Shown here in pieces: positions 34,892 to 42,898 of a stretch of DNA of 58,930 bases. Origin of the DNA: Acidimicrobiales bacterium. Its GTDB lineage: Bacteria > Actinomycetota > Acidimicrobiia > Acidimicrobiales > Aldehydirespiratoraceae. How positions within the stretch are numbered: position 1 is the first letter of the stretch; each line of letters opens with the position of its first letter. Both the position numbers and the translations under genes were made by a program. The DNA is taken from positions 1 to 58,930 of the forward strand of contig JAJCXZ010000098.1 of the NCBI GenBank assembly GCA_029263175.1, written 5' to 3'. The notes beneath the pieces were generated by a model. It did not search any database, was not told the DNA's origin, and saw nothing but the letters and a program-made list of their open reading frames with translations.

Positions 34892-35859
34892 ACCGGCTCG
34901 ACCAGCTCGGCCAGACCGATGCCGGCCTCGCCTCCGCACGCGTAGAAGAGGAACGTGTGACCGTCGTCTTCGAGGATGCACGGATCACGCAGTTGGTTGA
35001 CGAGCTCGTTGACCGCACCCCGCAGGGATGGACGGAGGGGCTCCTCGGCACCCTCCCACCCGCGCTCGGGCCGCATGATCTCCACCGGTTCGCTCTCGCT
35101 CCACTCCATCCAGTCTCGGCGGAGATCGATCGTGCTGCGAAGAATCCGCTCCGGGCAGTCTCCGGCTCGGGTCCAGTAGACCTCGAGTGTGTCGCCGGCC
35201 AGGCGCACCGCGGAGTGACGCATCGCGGGCTCGAACAGTGTGGGGCCGGTAATGAAGCCCACCCGTCCGTCGGCTGAGCGGCAGACCGTGCCCGGCATGA
35301 CCAACGCGTAGTGCCAGCCGCGGTACTCGAACACCCGGAAGTACGACGGCCCGAGCAGCGGCTCGGCCGTGGTGAATTTGACACCGTCGCCCGATTTCGC
35401 CCGGCGCGTGCATTGACGACCAAGGGATTCGAGTCCGTGGAAGTACATCACGATCTCGCGGCGCTCTTCATCGACGTGAACGTCGGGCGAAGCGATATGG
35501 GGGATGACCAGATCGGACCGGAGGTCAGCCGGCGCGACCGTGCCGAGCTCGGCGGTCCAGGCCGCCTCGATCCTTTCGAACGCCTCGGCGTCGAGGTCGA
35601 TCTCTTCGGTCGGAAAGTGCGAGTCGGCGAGCTGGAGGGCACCGGGCGGATGGACTGTCCACGGCCCTCCGATCGCATCCGCGTACGCAAGGCGGATGTG
35701 AGCTCCCTTGTGATCGGCGAAGTAGAGGTAGAACCGCCCCAGTCGATCAGTGACCCAGTCCGGGACACGGATGACCGACGGACCCTGGATGTTGTGGCCG
35801 ATACTCGGATCGGAATCGGGCGAGATGATCGGCGCGTCGCCAAGCCGCTCGACCCTCAC
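34888..35859 (-). CDS. beta-propeller glycosidase-like protein (GH43/GH130-like)
   Basis: 323 residues. Repeated blade-like segments are seen, for example GPSVIRVPDWV...GRFYLYFADHKGAHIRLAYADAIGGPW, IVMYFHGLES and NELVNQLRDPCILEDDGHTFLFYACGG. This resembles five-bladed GH43/GH130-type propellers, with acidic residues placed at blade starts. No signal peptide is seen, so it is probably cytoplasmic. The precise family and activity are uncertain. It converges with the MFS gene by a 4-base overlap and follows the acyl-CoA ligase gene by 3 bases. Confidence 0.75.
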   Translation of the reverse strand: MRVERLGDAPIISPDSDPSIGHNIQGPSVIRVPDWVTDRLGRFYLYFADHKGAHIRLAYADAIGGPWTVHPPGALQLADSHFPTEEIDLDAEAFERIEAAWTAELGTVAPADLRSDLVIPHIASPDVHVDEERREIVMYFHGLESLGRQCTRRAKSGDGVKFTTAEPLLGPSYFRVFEYRGWHYALVMPGTVCRSADGRVGFITGPTLFEPAMRHSAVRLAGDTLEVYWTRAGDCPERILRSTIDLRRDWMEWSESEPVEIMRPERGWEGAEEPLRPSLRGAVNELVNQLRDPCILEDDGHTFLFYACGGEAGIGLAELVEPV

Positions 35860-35862
35860 TGA

Positions 35863-37362
35863 TCAACCGCCGAGTTCGCGGCGGACGATCTTGCCGCCCA
35901 AGCCCCTGGGGATCTCGTCGACCACGTCGATCTTGGTCGGGCATTTGTAGCGAGCGAGCTCGGTCGCACACCACTCGATCAGGTCGTCTTCTTCGACGAC
36001 ACGCCCACGTTCGGCCACCACGAACGCCTTCACCGCTTCACCACTGTGGGGATGGGCCACGCCAATGACGCCGGACTCGGCCACTGCGGGGTGGGCGTTG
36101 AGCACTCTCTCGACCTCAGCCGGGTAGACGTTGAACCCGGAGACGATGATGAGATCCTTCACCCGGTCGACGATGTAGAGGTAGCCGTCGTCGTCGACCA
36201 CGGCGATGTCGCCCGTGTGAAGCCAGCCCTCGCCATCAAGCGCACGCAGGGTCGCCTGATCGTCGCCGAGGTAACCCAGGAAGACATTCGGGCCTCGCAC
36301 GAGAATCTCGCCGGCGTCGCCGATGTAGACATCGTCGCCGTCCGTGTCGACGACTCGCACCTCGACGCCCGGAAGCGGACGCCCGATACTGCCAACGGGC
36401 GTTTCGTCCTCGGTCGACACGGTGACGCTCGGTGATGCTTCGGTGAGGCCGTAGCCCTCGAAGATACGGACGCCGAAACGGCCCATGACATCTTCGACAA
36501 CACGGTCCGGCAGCGTCGCCGCTCCCGACACCGCCAAACGGACCGTCGACAGCGCGTCGTCAGGAAGCAGCTCGACCTGGCTCATGGCGGCCCACATCGT
36601 GGGCGGGCCGACCAACAAACTCACTCGTTCCTCGGCCACGGTCTCGAACATCGACACCGGATCGAAGCGCTCGACGAGCACCAGGGTGGCACCGCTCCAG
36701 AGGGTGAGGTTCAGAATCGAATTGAGCCCGAGCACATGGAAGAGCGGGACGACACAGAGCGCGACATCATCGGGGCGAGCGACTCGGCCACCGGTCGACT
36801 GAACCTGGCGGAGGTTGGCGGCGAGGTTGCCGTGGGTGAGCATCGCGGCCTTCGGCTCACCGGCCGTGCCACTGGTGAAGAGAAGCGCGGCGAGATCATC
36901 GTCGTCACGATCGATCCGCTCGGCGGGCGTGATGTCTTCTCGGAGTGCGTCGAGGTCGACGGCGCCATCGATCTCGACCCCAGCCGGAACGAGGACATGT
37001 TCGAGCCCGTGCGTCGCCGCCCGATCGAGGTCTCGGAGCACGGAGACTCCTGCCGGGCCCGCTATCACGGCTCGCACGTCGGCAGCCGCGAACTCGCGCT
37101 CGACCTCACGAGCCGGACTCTGCGGATTGAGCGGCACCGCGACCATGCCGGCACCAAGGATCCCGAACCAGGCGCGGACGAACCGGAAGTTGGTCCCACA
37201 GAGGATTGCGACCCGGTCGCCGGGCTCGAGGCCCAGGGAGTTGAGCACCCCCCGAGTCTTCGCCACCTCCTCGCGGAGTCGCCCGTAGGAGATGCGATCA
37301 CCACCGGCAACGATCGCGGTGCGATCGGCGGGATGGTCATCAATGAGACTTGCGAGATTCAC
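35863..37362 (-). CDS. AMP-forming acyl-CoA synthetase (fatty-acid CoA ligase family)
   Basis: Activates a carboxylic acid with ATP to acyl-AMP and then acyl-CoA. 499 residues from the GTG at 37362, chosen because AAGGGAAG lies just before it. AMP-binding motif: LLFTSGTAGEPKAAMLTHGN. Further motifs are IFEGYGLTEASPSVTV, GWLHTGDIAVVDDDGYLYIVDRVKDLI and the C-terminal lysine region CPTKIDVVDEIPRGLGGKIVRREL. The chain length of the substrate is unknown. It is transcribed divergently from the secreted CAP-domain gene. Confidence 0.94.
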   Translation of the reverse strand: MNLASLIDDHPADRTAIVAGGDRISYGRLREEVAKTRGVLNSLGLEPGDRVAILCGTNFRFVRAWFGILGAGMVAVPLNPQSPAREVEREFAAADVRAVIAGPAGVSVLRDLDRAATHGLEHVLVPAGVEIDGAVDLDALREDITPAERIDRDDDDLAALLFTSGTAGEPKAAMLTHGNLAANLRQVQSTGGRVARPDDVALCVVPLFHVLGLNSILNLTLWSGATLVLVERFDPVSMFETVAEERVSLLVGPPTMWAAMSQVELLPDDALSTVRLAVSGAATLPDRVVEDVMGRFGVRIFEGYGLTEASPSVTVSTEDETPVGSIGRPLPGVEVRVVDTDGDDVYIGDAGEILVRGPNVFLGYLGDDQATLRALDGEGWLHTGDIAVVDDDGYLYIVDRVKDLIIVSGFNVYPAEVERVLNAHPAVAESGVIGVAHPHSGEAVKAFVVAERGRVVEEDDLIEWCATELARYKCPTKIDVVDEIPRGLGGKIVRRELGG

Positions 37363-37484
37363 GGGCTTCCCTTGGGAGTGGACAACCCGGCAATTCTGGC
37401 ACGCCTTCGGCCCCAGCAACTACTGGAGCGGATCCCACTGTCGGCCTCAAGACCAGGGGCGCGCGAGCCGACGGGAACAAAGAG

Positions 37485-38210
37485 ATGCAGCGCGCGTTGG
37501 ATTCCTCGCCAAAACCAGGATTTTCGGTCCGTTTCGGGGCTATCTGTGCAGTATTGCTCGCGCTGGTCGCCACCCTCACGGCCGGCAGTGCGGAAGATGC
37601 ATCCGCCAACAGCTCAGACGAAGCCGCGTTCGTATCGGCGTTGAACCAGGTTCGCGCCAACGCCGGCCTGCCGACACTCACCGTGAACGCTCAGCTCTCG
37701 AACCTCTCGCGCGGCCATGCACAGGTCATGGCCGATGCCGGCGACATCTTCCATGCGGACCCGATCAGCGCCGGCTATAGCGGCGCCTGGTCGAAGATCG
37801 GCGAGAACGTCGGCGTCGGCGCCAACGTCCAGGTTCTCGTCGACGCGTTCGTCGCCAGCCCTGGCCACTACGCCAACATCGTCGACCCGTCGTTCACCCA
37901 GATCGGCGTCGGTGTCGTCTGGCGCGACAACGCGTTGTACACGACGCACCGCTTCCTTCAGATCCCCGGCGAGACGGCAACGACAACGACGGTGGGGCCA
38001 CCCCCGACCACCACGGCAGCGCCGCCAACGCCCACTGACCCGCCGCCGACCGCCCCACCGCCGACCACGACTGCCGGAACGAATCCGAGCCCTCAGCCGT
38101 CTGCGCCGACCGTTCCGCCGACCACCACGTTGCCCCCGCTCGCGCCGCCGTCGATAGCTGCGGCTCGCGTCGTCACGCTGGTCGAGATGGTCGAACTCGT
38201 CGGCACCTGA
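37485..38210 (+). CDS. secreted CAP/SCP-domain protein
   Basis: 241 residues from the ATG at 37485. The N-terminus has a signal peptide (about residues 15-40, SVRFGAICAVLLALVATLTA then GSAEDASA). The CAP domain follows: FVSALNQVRANAGLPTLTVN, LSRGHAQVMADAGDIFH, WSKIGENVGVG, and SPGHYANIVDPSFTQIGVGVVW. The C-terminal 60 residues are Pro/Thr-rich with repeats of PPTTT type, as in cell-wall linkers. Actinobacterial CAP proteins are usually extracellular with unknown activity. It is 6 bases before the ABC transporter genes but probably independent. Confidence 0.93.
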   Translation: MQRALDSSPKPGFSVRFGAICAVLLALVATLTAGSAEDASANSSDEAAFVSALNQVRANAGLPTLTVNAQLSNLSRGHAQVMADAGDIFHADPISAGYSGAWSKIGENVGVGANVQVLVDAFVASPGHYANIVDPSFTQIGVGVVWRDNALYTTHRFLQIPGETATTTTVGPPPTTTAAPPTPTDPPPTAPPPTTTAGTNPSPQPSAPTVPPTTTLPPLAPPSIAAARVVTLVEMVELVGT

Positions 38211-38216
38211 ATCTCA

Positions 38217-39173
38217 ATGACGCCCGAACCAATCATCACCGCGAGCGGACTCACGCGCTCGTTCGACGGGCGGATCGCGCTTGATGGCCTCAACCTCGAG
38301 GTCCAGCAAGGCGAGGTGCTCGCGCTGCTGGGGCCGAACGGTGCCGGCAAGACCACCACAGTGCGTCTTCTCAACGGCGTGCTCGCGCCCGATTCGGGAC
38401 GGGCCACGGTGCTCGGGCTCGACCCGGCAACGCACGGGGACGATGTACGCCGACGGACCGGAGTGCTCACCGAAAACGCCGGGCTCGACGATCGACTGAC
38501 TGCTCGGGAGAACCTCGAATACACCGCTCGAATGCGCGGATACTCGAAGACCGAAGCCCGTGACCGCGTGAACGTCCAGCTCGACCGGTTCGGCATGCAC
38601 GACCAAGCCGATCAGCGCACCGTCGGATTCTCGACCGGCCAGCGCAAACGGGTGGCGCTCGCCCGGGCACTGCTGCACGACCCCGACATCCTCTTCCTCG
38701 ACGAACCGACCTCGGGCCTCGACCCGAGCGCGACTCGCGATGTCACCGACCTCATCGGGTCCCTCGCCCGTGAACACGGCCGCACCGTCGTCCTGGCGAC
38801 GCACTTCCTGGGCGAGGCGGGCCGCATCGCCGACCGAATGGCCGTCCTCGACCACGGCCGCCTCAGGGCAAGTGGCCGCCCGGAAGAACTCGCCGCCGAG
38901 CTCTGGGACGGCATACCCGCTGACATCGACCTCGGCGGGCCGCCGACCACCCGGGTAGTCGATCTCGTCCAAAGCCTGCACGGCGTTCTTCACACTGTGC
39001 CGCGGGCTGCGGGCCTCACCGTCGGAGTTCGCGACAGAGCAACGATGGCAGGCGTCCTACGGCAGCTCGCCGCCCACAACATCGACGTGTTCGGGGCAAA
39101 CCTCCGGCGGGCATCAATGGAAGACGTCTACTTCGCACTCGAGGAATCTTTCACCACCGAGTCGGTGTCTTGA
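38217..39173 (+). CDS. ABC exporter ATP-binding protein (NatA-like)
   Basis: 318 residues. Walker A GPNGAGKTT (39-47), signature FSTGQRKRVALARAL, Walker B ILFLDEPTSGLD, and the H-loop VLATHFLGEAGRIADRM are all intact. The length and the extra C-terminal domain of about 90 residues match the ABC-2 exporter ATPases (NatA, drug exporters). The stop overlaps the permease start. With the permease it should form a homodimeric exporter; the cargo is unknown. Confidence 0.95.
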   Translation: MTPEPIITASGLTRSFDGRIALDGLNLEVQQGEVLALLGPNGAGKTTTVRLLNGVLAPDSGRATVLGLDPATHGDDVRRRTGVLTENAGLDDRLTARENLEYTARMRGYSKTEARDRVNVQLDRFGMHDQADQRTVGFSTGQRKRVALARALLHDPDILFLDEPTSGLDPSATRDVTDLIGSLAREHGRTVVLATHFLGEAGRIADRMAVLDHGRLRASGRPEELAAELWDGIPADIDLGGPPTTRVVDLVQSLHGVLHTVPRAAGLTVGVRDRATMAGVLRQLAAHNIDVFGANLRRASMEDVYFALEESFTTESVS

Positions 39174-40030
39174 CCACGTTGTCCACGTCCCCTGCTGATG
39201 TACCGGCCAACCGCCACGGGCGGGATTGGCCGGTCATCTGGGCAATCGTCGGCCGCGACCTGCGAGCCATACGCCGCAGCAAGGCCGTCGTCCTGCCGAT
39301 GATGTTGGTGCCCATACTGCTGATGGTCGTGCTGCCGTTGGTGATCGGATACGCCGCCGCCCAAGCAAGCAGCCAGAACAACGCAGCTCTCGGGTTTCTT
39401 GATGCCGTGCCCGATGCGCTGGCGGCCGAGATCTTGGCGCAGCCACCCCAGGAGCAGCTGCTTCGACTGGTCCTCGGCTATCTGTTGGCTCCGCTTTTCA
39501 TGATCGTGCCGCTGATGGTCTCGGCCGTCATCGCCGCCGACGCATTCGCCGGCGAGAAGGAACGGCGCACCATGGAGACGCTGTTGCACCTCCCGATCAG
39601 CGATCGCGACCTGTTCCTCGCCAAACTCCTCACGAGCTACATCCCTGCGCTCGCGGTGACGTGGGGAGGATTCGCTGCCTTCACCGTCGTCGCCAACGCG
39701 GTTTCGTGGCAATACGTGGACGGACTCATCGTTCCCAACCAACTCTGGCTGGTGATGGTTCTCTGGGTCGCCCCCGCAGTGGCCATGGTCGGCCTCGGCG
39801 TGATGGTCCGCGTCTCGGCGCGAGCAAGTACGAGCCAGGAAGCGAATCAGCTTGGTGGTGCTGTGATCCTGCCGCTCATTTTTCTCGCCGTCGGACAGTC
39901 GACCGGACTGCTTCTCGTCGACCTCGAGGTCTCGATCGGTGTCGGCGCGCTGCTGTGGCTGCTCGCCTTGCTGCTCGTCTGGCGCGGCGCCTCGCGCTTC
40001 GCGAGAGACCGCATCGCGGCCTCGACCTAG
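39170..40030 (+). CDS. ABC-2 type exporter permease (NatB-like)
   Basis: 286 residues from a TTG start that overlaps the ATPase stop by 4 bases. The first cytoplasmic segment VIWAIVGRDLRAIRRSKAVVLPMMLVPILLMVVLPLVIGY is typical of ABC-2 permeases. The central VIAADAFAGEKERRTMETLLHLPISDRDLFLAKLL is the conserved coupling region of Na+/drug exporters. About six hydrophobic helices are present. Its TAG stop overlaps the TAG stop of a tiny minus-strand membrane-peptide gene. Confidence 0.92.
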   Translation: MTTLSTSPADVPANRHGRDWPVIWAIVGRDLRAIRRSKAVVLPMMLVPILLMVVLPLVIGYAAAQASSQNNAALGFLDAVPDALAAEILAQPPQEQLLRLVLGYLLAPLFMIVPLMVSAVIAADAFAGEKERRTMETLLHLPISDRDLFLAKLLTSYIPALAVTWGGFAAFTVVANAVSWQYVDGLIVPNQLWLVMVLWVAPAVAMVGLGVMVRVSARASTSQEANQLGGAVILPLIFLAVGQSTGLLLVDLEVSIGVGALLWLLALLLVWRGASRFARDRIAAST

Positions 40031-40116
40031 CGAGCGAGCAGGAAGAACTGAAGCGCGCCGGCGCCCAGAATCATCATCAGCAGTATGGCGATCACGATGG
40101 TGGTGCCGCTTCTCAT
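40027..40116 (-). CDS. 29-residue single-helix membrane peptide
   Basis: This small gene encodes 29 residues: MRSGTT, then a hydrophobic stretch IVIAILLMMILGAGALQFFL, and a final LAR. A positive N-terminus followed by a 20-residue helix is typical of bacterial membrane microproteins. Its ATG overlaps the TGA of the SAM hydrolase gene (ATGA), so translation would be coupled. It ends in a 4-base CTAG stop overlap with the convergent permease gene. No homologue is known to me. The codon use and overlaps on both sides favour a real gene. Confidence 0.6.
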   Translation of the reverse strand: MRSGTTIVIAILLMMILGAGALQFFLLAR

Positions 40117-40985
40117 GATTCTCCGTTTCGACGGCCGAGTTCGACGTGGGTGCCCGCGCCGCCTCGATCGCCTTCGTCGAGGGGTCGCAGTTTGACCTCG
40201 ATCGCTTCGCCGAGGCCCAACTCAGCGGCGGCTGATCCGCGAGCGATGGCCACCGAAACCAGGCCGCTGGAGTCAACGATCAACCCGGCGGTGCCAACCG
40301 GGATCTGTTCATAGGCATCGACCCGCACCGCGAGTCGCTGTTCACCTGCAACCTCGAACTCCATCTCGCGCCCGAAGACGTCGATCTCGTCGGGGGCGAC
40401 GTTGAGTTGGCAATTGCCGTAGTGGTCGACCCAGAACACCTCGCAGGCGAGTTCACCGTCGGCGAAATGTGAGAGCGGCATCACGCCGGGGACGAGCAGG
40501 GCAGGATCGATCTCGGGGCCGAGCGCCTCGATGGGGACCCCGTTGCAGAGGTGGGCGGCCGCGGGAGCGAAGACATCGCGGCCGTCGAACGTGGCACCCC
40601 CGCTCAGCGGGAGGGTGTATTCGGGATTGCGAATCTCGAAGGCGCGGGTGGCGCCGCCCACCAGGGCGACGGCGGGGCCCAGCAGCCCATTGTCGGGACC
40701 CACGAGAATCGACGCGCCGTGACCAACCTCAACCGCAACTGCTCGACGGTTGGTGCCGACGCCAGGGTCGACGACGGCAACAACCACGCCGGGGTTCAGG
40801 TAGTTGGCAGCACGGGCGAGGGCGAGGCCGCCACCACGGACATCGTGACGATTCACGCCGTGGGTGATGTCGACGACCCGCACCTCTGGCGAAATCGAGT
40901 GGATGACCGAATGCACGACGCCGACGAACTCGTCGGTGAGGCCGAAGTCGGACAGGAAGGAGACCGTGTTGAAACGCAAGCTCAC
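40113..40985 (-). CDS. SAM hydrolase/SAM hydroxide adenosyltransferase (DUF62 family)
   Basis: 290 residues from a GTG start. The family shares its fold with fluorinase and chlorinase (SalL) but most members hydrolyse S-adenosylmethionine to adenosine and methionine. Key segments are SFLSDFGLTDEFVGVVHSVI (catalytic Asp region), DITHGVNRHDVRGGGLAL, VVDPGVGTNRRAVAV, LVGPDNGLLGPA and ATFDGRDVFAPAAAHL. The C-terminal barrel contains DHYGNCQLNV, as in the hydrolases. It lies 9 bases after proC. Why cells carry this enzyme is poorly understood. Confidence 0.94.
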   Translation of the reverse strand: MSLRFNTVSFLSDFGLTDEFVGVVHSVIHSISPEVRVVDITHGVNRHDVRGGGLALARAANYLNPGVVVAVVDPGVGTNRRAVAVEVGHGASILVGPDNGLLGPAVALVGGATRAFEIRNPEYTLPLSGGATFDGRDVFAPAAAHLCNGVPIEALGPEIDPALLVPGVMPLSHFADGELACEVFWVDHYGNCQLNVAPDEIDVFGREMEFEVAGEQRLAVRVDAYEQIPVGTAGLIVDSSGLVSVAIARGSAAAELGLGEAIEVKLRPLDEGDRGGAGTHVELGRRNGES

Positions 40986-40994
40986 GGGTCGACG

Positions 40995-41783
40995 CTATCC
41001 ACCGAGCTCGCGGGAACGATCAGTGGCCGCCTTCACGACTCGACCGACCAGGCCCATGAAGTCGGCCTCGGCGAACACTTCGAGCCCGGCTTGAGTGGTG
41101 CCGTTCGGAGAGGTCACGTTGATCCGCAGCTGCGCGGGGTCCTCGCCGCTCTGGCTCAGCAATGTCGCCGCGCCGAGCAGCGTCTGCCGGGTGAGTGCAT
41201 CGGCAGTCTGCGGGGTCAGACCTTCGGCGATACCTGCCGCGATCATGGCTTCGGCGAGATGGAAGACGTAGGCGGGCCCTGAACCCGAGACACCCGTGAC
41301 TGCGTCGATATCGGTTTCGTCGACGACGACGACCGTGCCGACCGCCGTCAGGATCTCGGCCGCCCAGTCGAGATCGGCCGCGGTGGCCGCTGATCCACCG
41401 GCGATCGCAGCAGCTCCCCTGCCGACCAGTGCAGGAGTGTTGGGCATGCAACGAACGACCCGGGTGCCGTCGGGAAGCCCCATCTCCATCGTGTCGGTGC
41501 GCACACCGGCGGCAATCGACAGCACCCGTCCGACTCCCGCCTCGCTGAGTACGGGCAGCACGACCTCGACGATGTGGGGTTTCACGGCAATGACGGCATC
41601 GATGCCGGACATCGGCGCGTTGCCGACGGAGATGCCGGGGTACGTCGCATCGAGTACAACCTGTCGCTCAGCGGCCGGCTCCACGACATGGAGTTCGTCG
41701 GCGTTGGCCCACCCGTGTTCGATGAGTCCGCCGAGTAGCGCCTCGGCCATCTTGCCGCCACCGACCATCTGAAGTTTCGTCAC
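40995..41783 (-). CDS. proC: pyrroline-5-carboxylate reductase
   Basis: Last step of proline synthesis, NAD(P)H-dependent. 262 residues from a GTG start. The N-terminal Rossmann motif is VGGGKMAEALLGGLIEHG. VIAVKPHIVEVVLP, VRCMPNTPALVGRGAAAI and the C-terminal SGSGPAYVFHLAEAMIAAGIAEGL with ITSPNGTTQAGL-type ending (VTSPNGTTQAGLEVF) are diagnostic. A 10-bp-phased direct repeat lies about 100 bases upstream. The 3' neighbour is the SAM hydrolase gene. Confidence 0.97.
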   Translation of the reverse strand: MTKLQMVGGGKMAEALLGGLIEHGWANADELHVVEPAAERQVVLDATYPGISVGNAPMSGIDAVIAVKPHIVEVVLPVLSEAGVGRVLSIAAGVRTDTMEMGLPDGTRVVRCMPNTPALVGRGAAAIAGGSAATAADLDWAAEILTAVGTVVVVDETDIDAVTGVSGSGPAYVFHLAEAMIAAGIAEGLTPQTADALTRQTLLGAATLLSQSGEDPAQLRINVTSPNGTTQAGLEVFAEADFMGLVGRVVKAATDRSRELGG

Positions 41784-41881
41784 GCCCGCACGGTATTCGG
41801 TGGCGAAGGATTCCGTGAAGGGCGACAGGCGACGGCTTCCACACTTCCCCGAGTGGGCCGCCGCCCGTCGAGGATCACACT

Positions 41882-41899
41882 ACATGAAACAACATGAAA
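41882..41899. promoter_or_regulatory. 10-bp-phased direct repeat upstream of proC
   Basis: ACATGAAA occurs twice with starts exactly 10 bases apart (41882 and 41892), in an AT-rich patch of an otherwise GC-rich gap of 144 bases between the CBS gene and proC. Helical-phase spacing suggests an operator for a direct-repeat binding regulator. No regulator can be named. Confidence 0.45.
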
Positions 41900-41927
41900 T
41901 GCAACACAACGGCACGGCTCGATCGAA

Positions 41928-42359
41928 CTACCTCCCCGTGATGTAGTTGTTGAGTTGCTCAGCCTCGATTTCGAGTTCACGCACTCGGGCGTTCACCACG
42001 TCGCCGATGCTGACGATCCCGATCAGGTTGCCATCTTCAGTGACGGGGACGTGGCGGAACCGTCGGTTGGTCATCTCCGCCATCAACTGTTCTGTGGTGG
42101 CCTCCTTCGAACAGGTGACGACATCTGCCGTCATGAGATCTCCGGCAGTGAGATCCATCGTCGACAATCCGTGTGCGGCGAGTCCCCGCACGATGTCGCG
42201 TTCGGAGAGAATGCCGTTCAACGTCGCGCCGTCAGCGGACACGACCAGGGCGCCGACGCGATGAGCGGCCAACGCCGCGACCGCATCTGCGATGGAGGTG
42301 CCCGGCAGGACCGTGGCCACGTTGCCGCCTTTGCGCTGGAGGAGCTGGCTGATCAACAT
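41928..42359 (-). CDS. two-CBS-domain protein
   Basis: 143 residues from the ATG at 42359, selected because GAGG precedes it by six bases; longer starts at 42389 or 42503 lack support. Two CBS domains are evident: VLPGTSIADAVAALAAHRVGALVV...GILSERDIVRGLAAHG and VVTCSKEATTEQLMAEMTNRRFRHVPV...GIVSIGDVVNARV. Such stand-alone proteins bind adenine nucleotides and act as energy sensors. The C-terminus ELEIEAEQLNNYITGR is the common ending of this subgroup. It lies between YbjN and proC. Confidence 0.94.
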   Translation of the reverse strand: MLISQLLQRKGGNVATVLPGTSIADAVAALAAHRVGALVVSADGATLNGILSERDIVRGLAAHGLSTMDLTAGDLMTADVVTCSKEATTEQLMAEMTNRRFRHVPVTEDGNLIGIVSIGDVVNARVRELEIEAEQLNNYITGR

Positions 42360-42433
42360 TGAGGACCTCGATTCGACTGGTCCGTCCATTGTTGCAGGGT
42401 CCGGCTGCCTCGTGCCGGGCGACCCTGCCCGGG

Positions 42434-42898
42434 TTAGTCCTCGAAACGCGAGGCGAAGCCGATTCGCAACGCCGGTTCGAAGATCTGCTCGACCGCGGCC
42501 CACATCGAGCCGAGGATCCGGTCGAGTTCAACCTCGGTTACGGCTGCCACCGGCAGCGAGCCCGCGAGGAAGACAGCTTCCTCCTCGCCGATCTCCAGGT
42601 TCAGACCGGTGAGCTTGCGGTTGCGACGGAGAAGGTGAGCGTAGAACTCGCTCTCGTTCTCTTCGGGCGCAGGCATCACATACGTCTCGTAGCGAAGGGT
42701 CCGCTGACCGAGAGTCAGCCACGCAGTCCAGACGTCCTTCTCTTCGCCGAGCAGGCGCACGTACCAGCGCACGATGTCACCGGTGTCTCGTTCGACCGTG
42801 TCGATCGCGGGATTCGCGGCCGACTCGCTTTCGAGCCACTCGTCGATTCGGGCTTCGAGCGCGGCCAGTTCCTCAGGCGACGCGGGAGGCGACTGCAC
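42434..42898 (-). CDS. YbjN-domain protein
   Basis: 154 residues from a GTG that overlaps the mshA stop by one base. The core DVWTAWLTLGQRTLRYETYVMPAPEENESEFYAHLLRRN...LNLEIGEEEAVFLAGSLP is the YbjN (type III chaperone-like) fold. Mycobacteria also have a YbjN-like gene next to mshA, so the pairing is conserved beyond this organism. The function of this group is not established, and a chaperone or regulatory role is commonly suggested. Confidence 0.88.
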   Translation of the reverse strand: MQSPPASPEELAALEARIDEWLESESAANPAIDTVERDTGDIVRWYVRLLGEEKDVWTAWLTLGQRTLRYETYVMPAPEENESEFYAHLLRRNRKLTGLNLEIGEEEAVFLAGSLPVAAVTEVELDRILGSMWAAVEQIFEPALRIGFASRFED

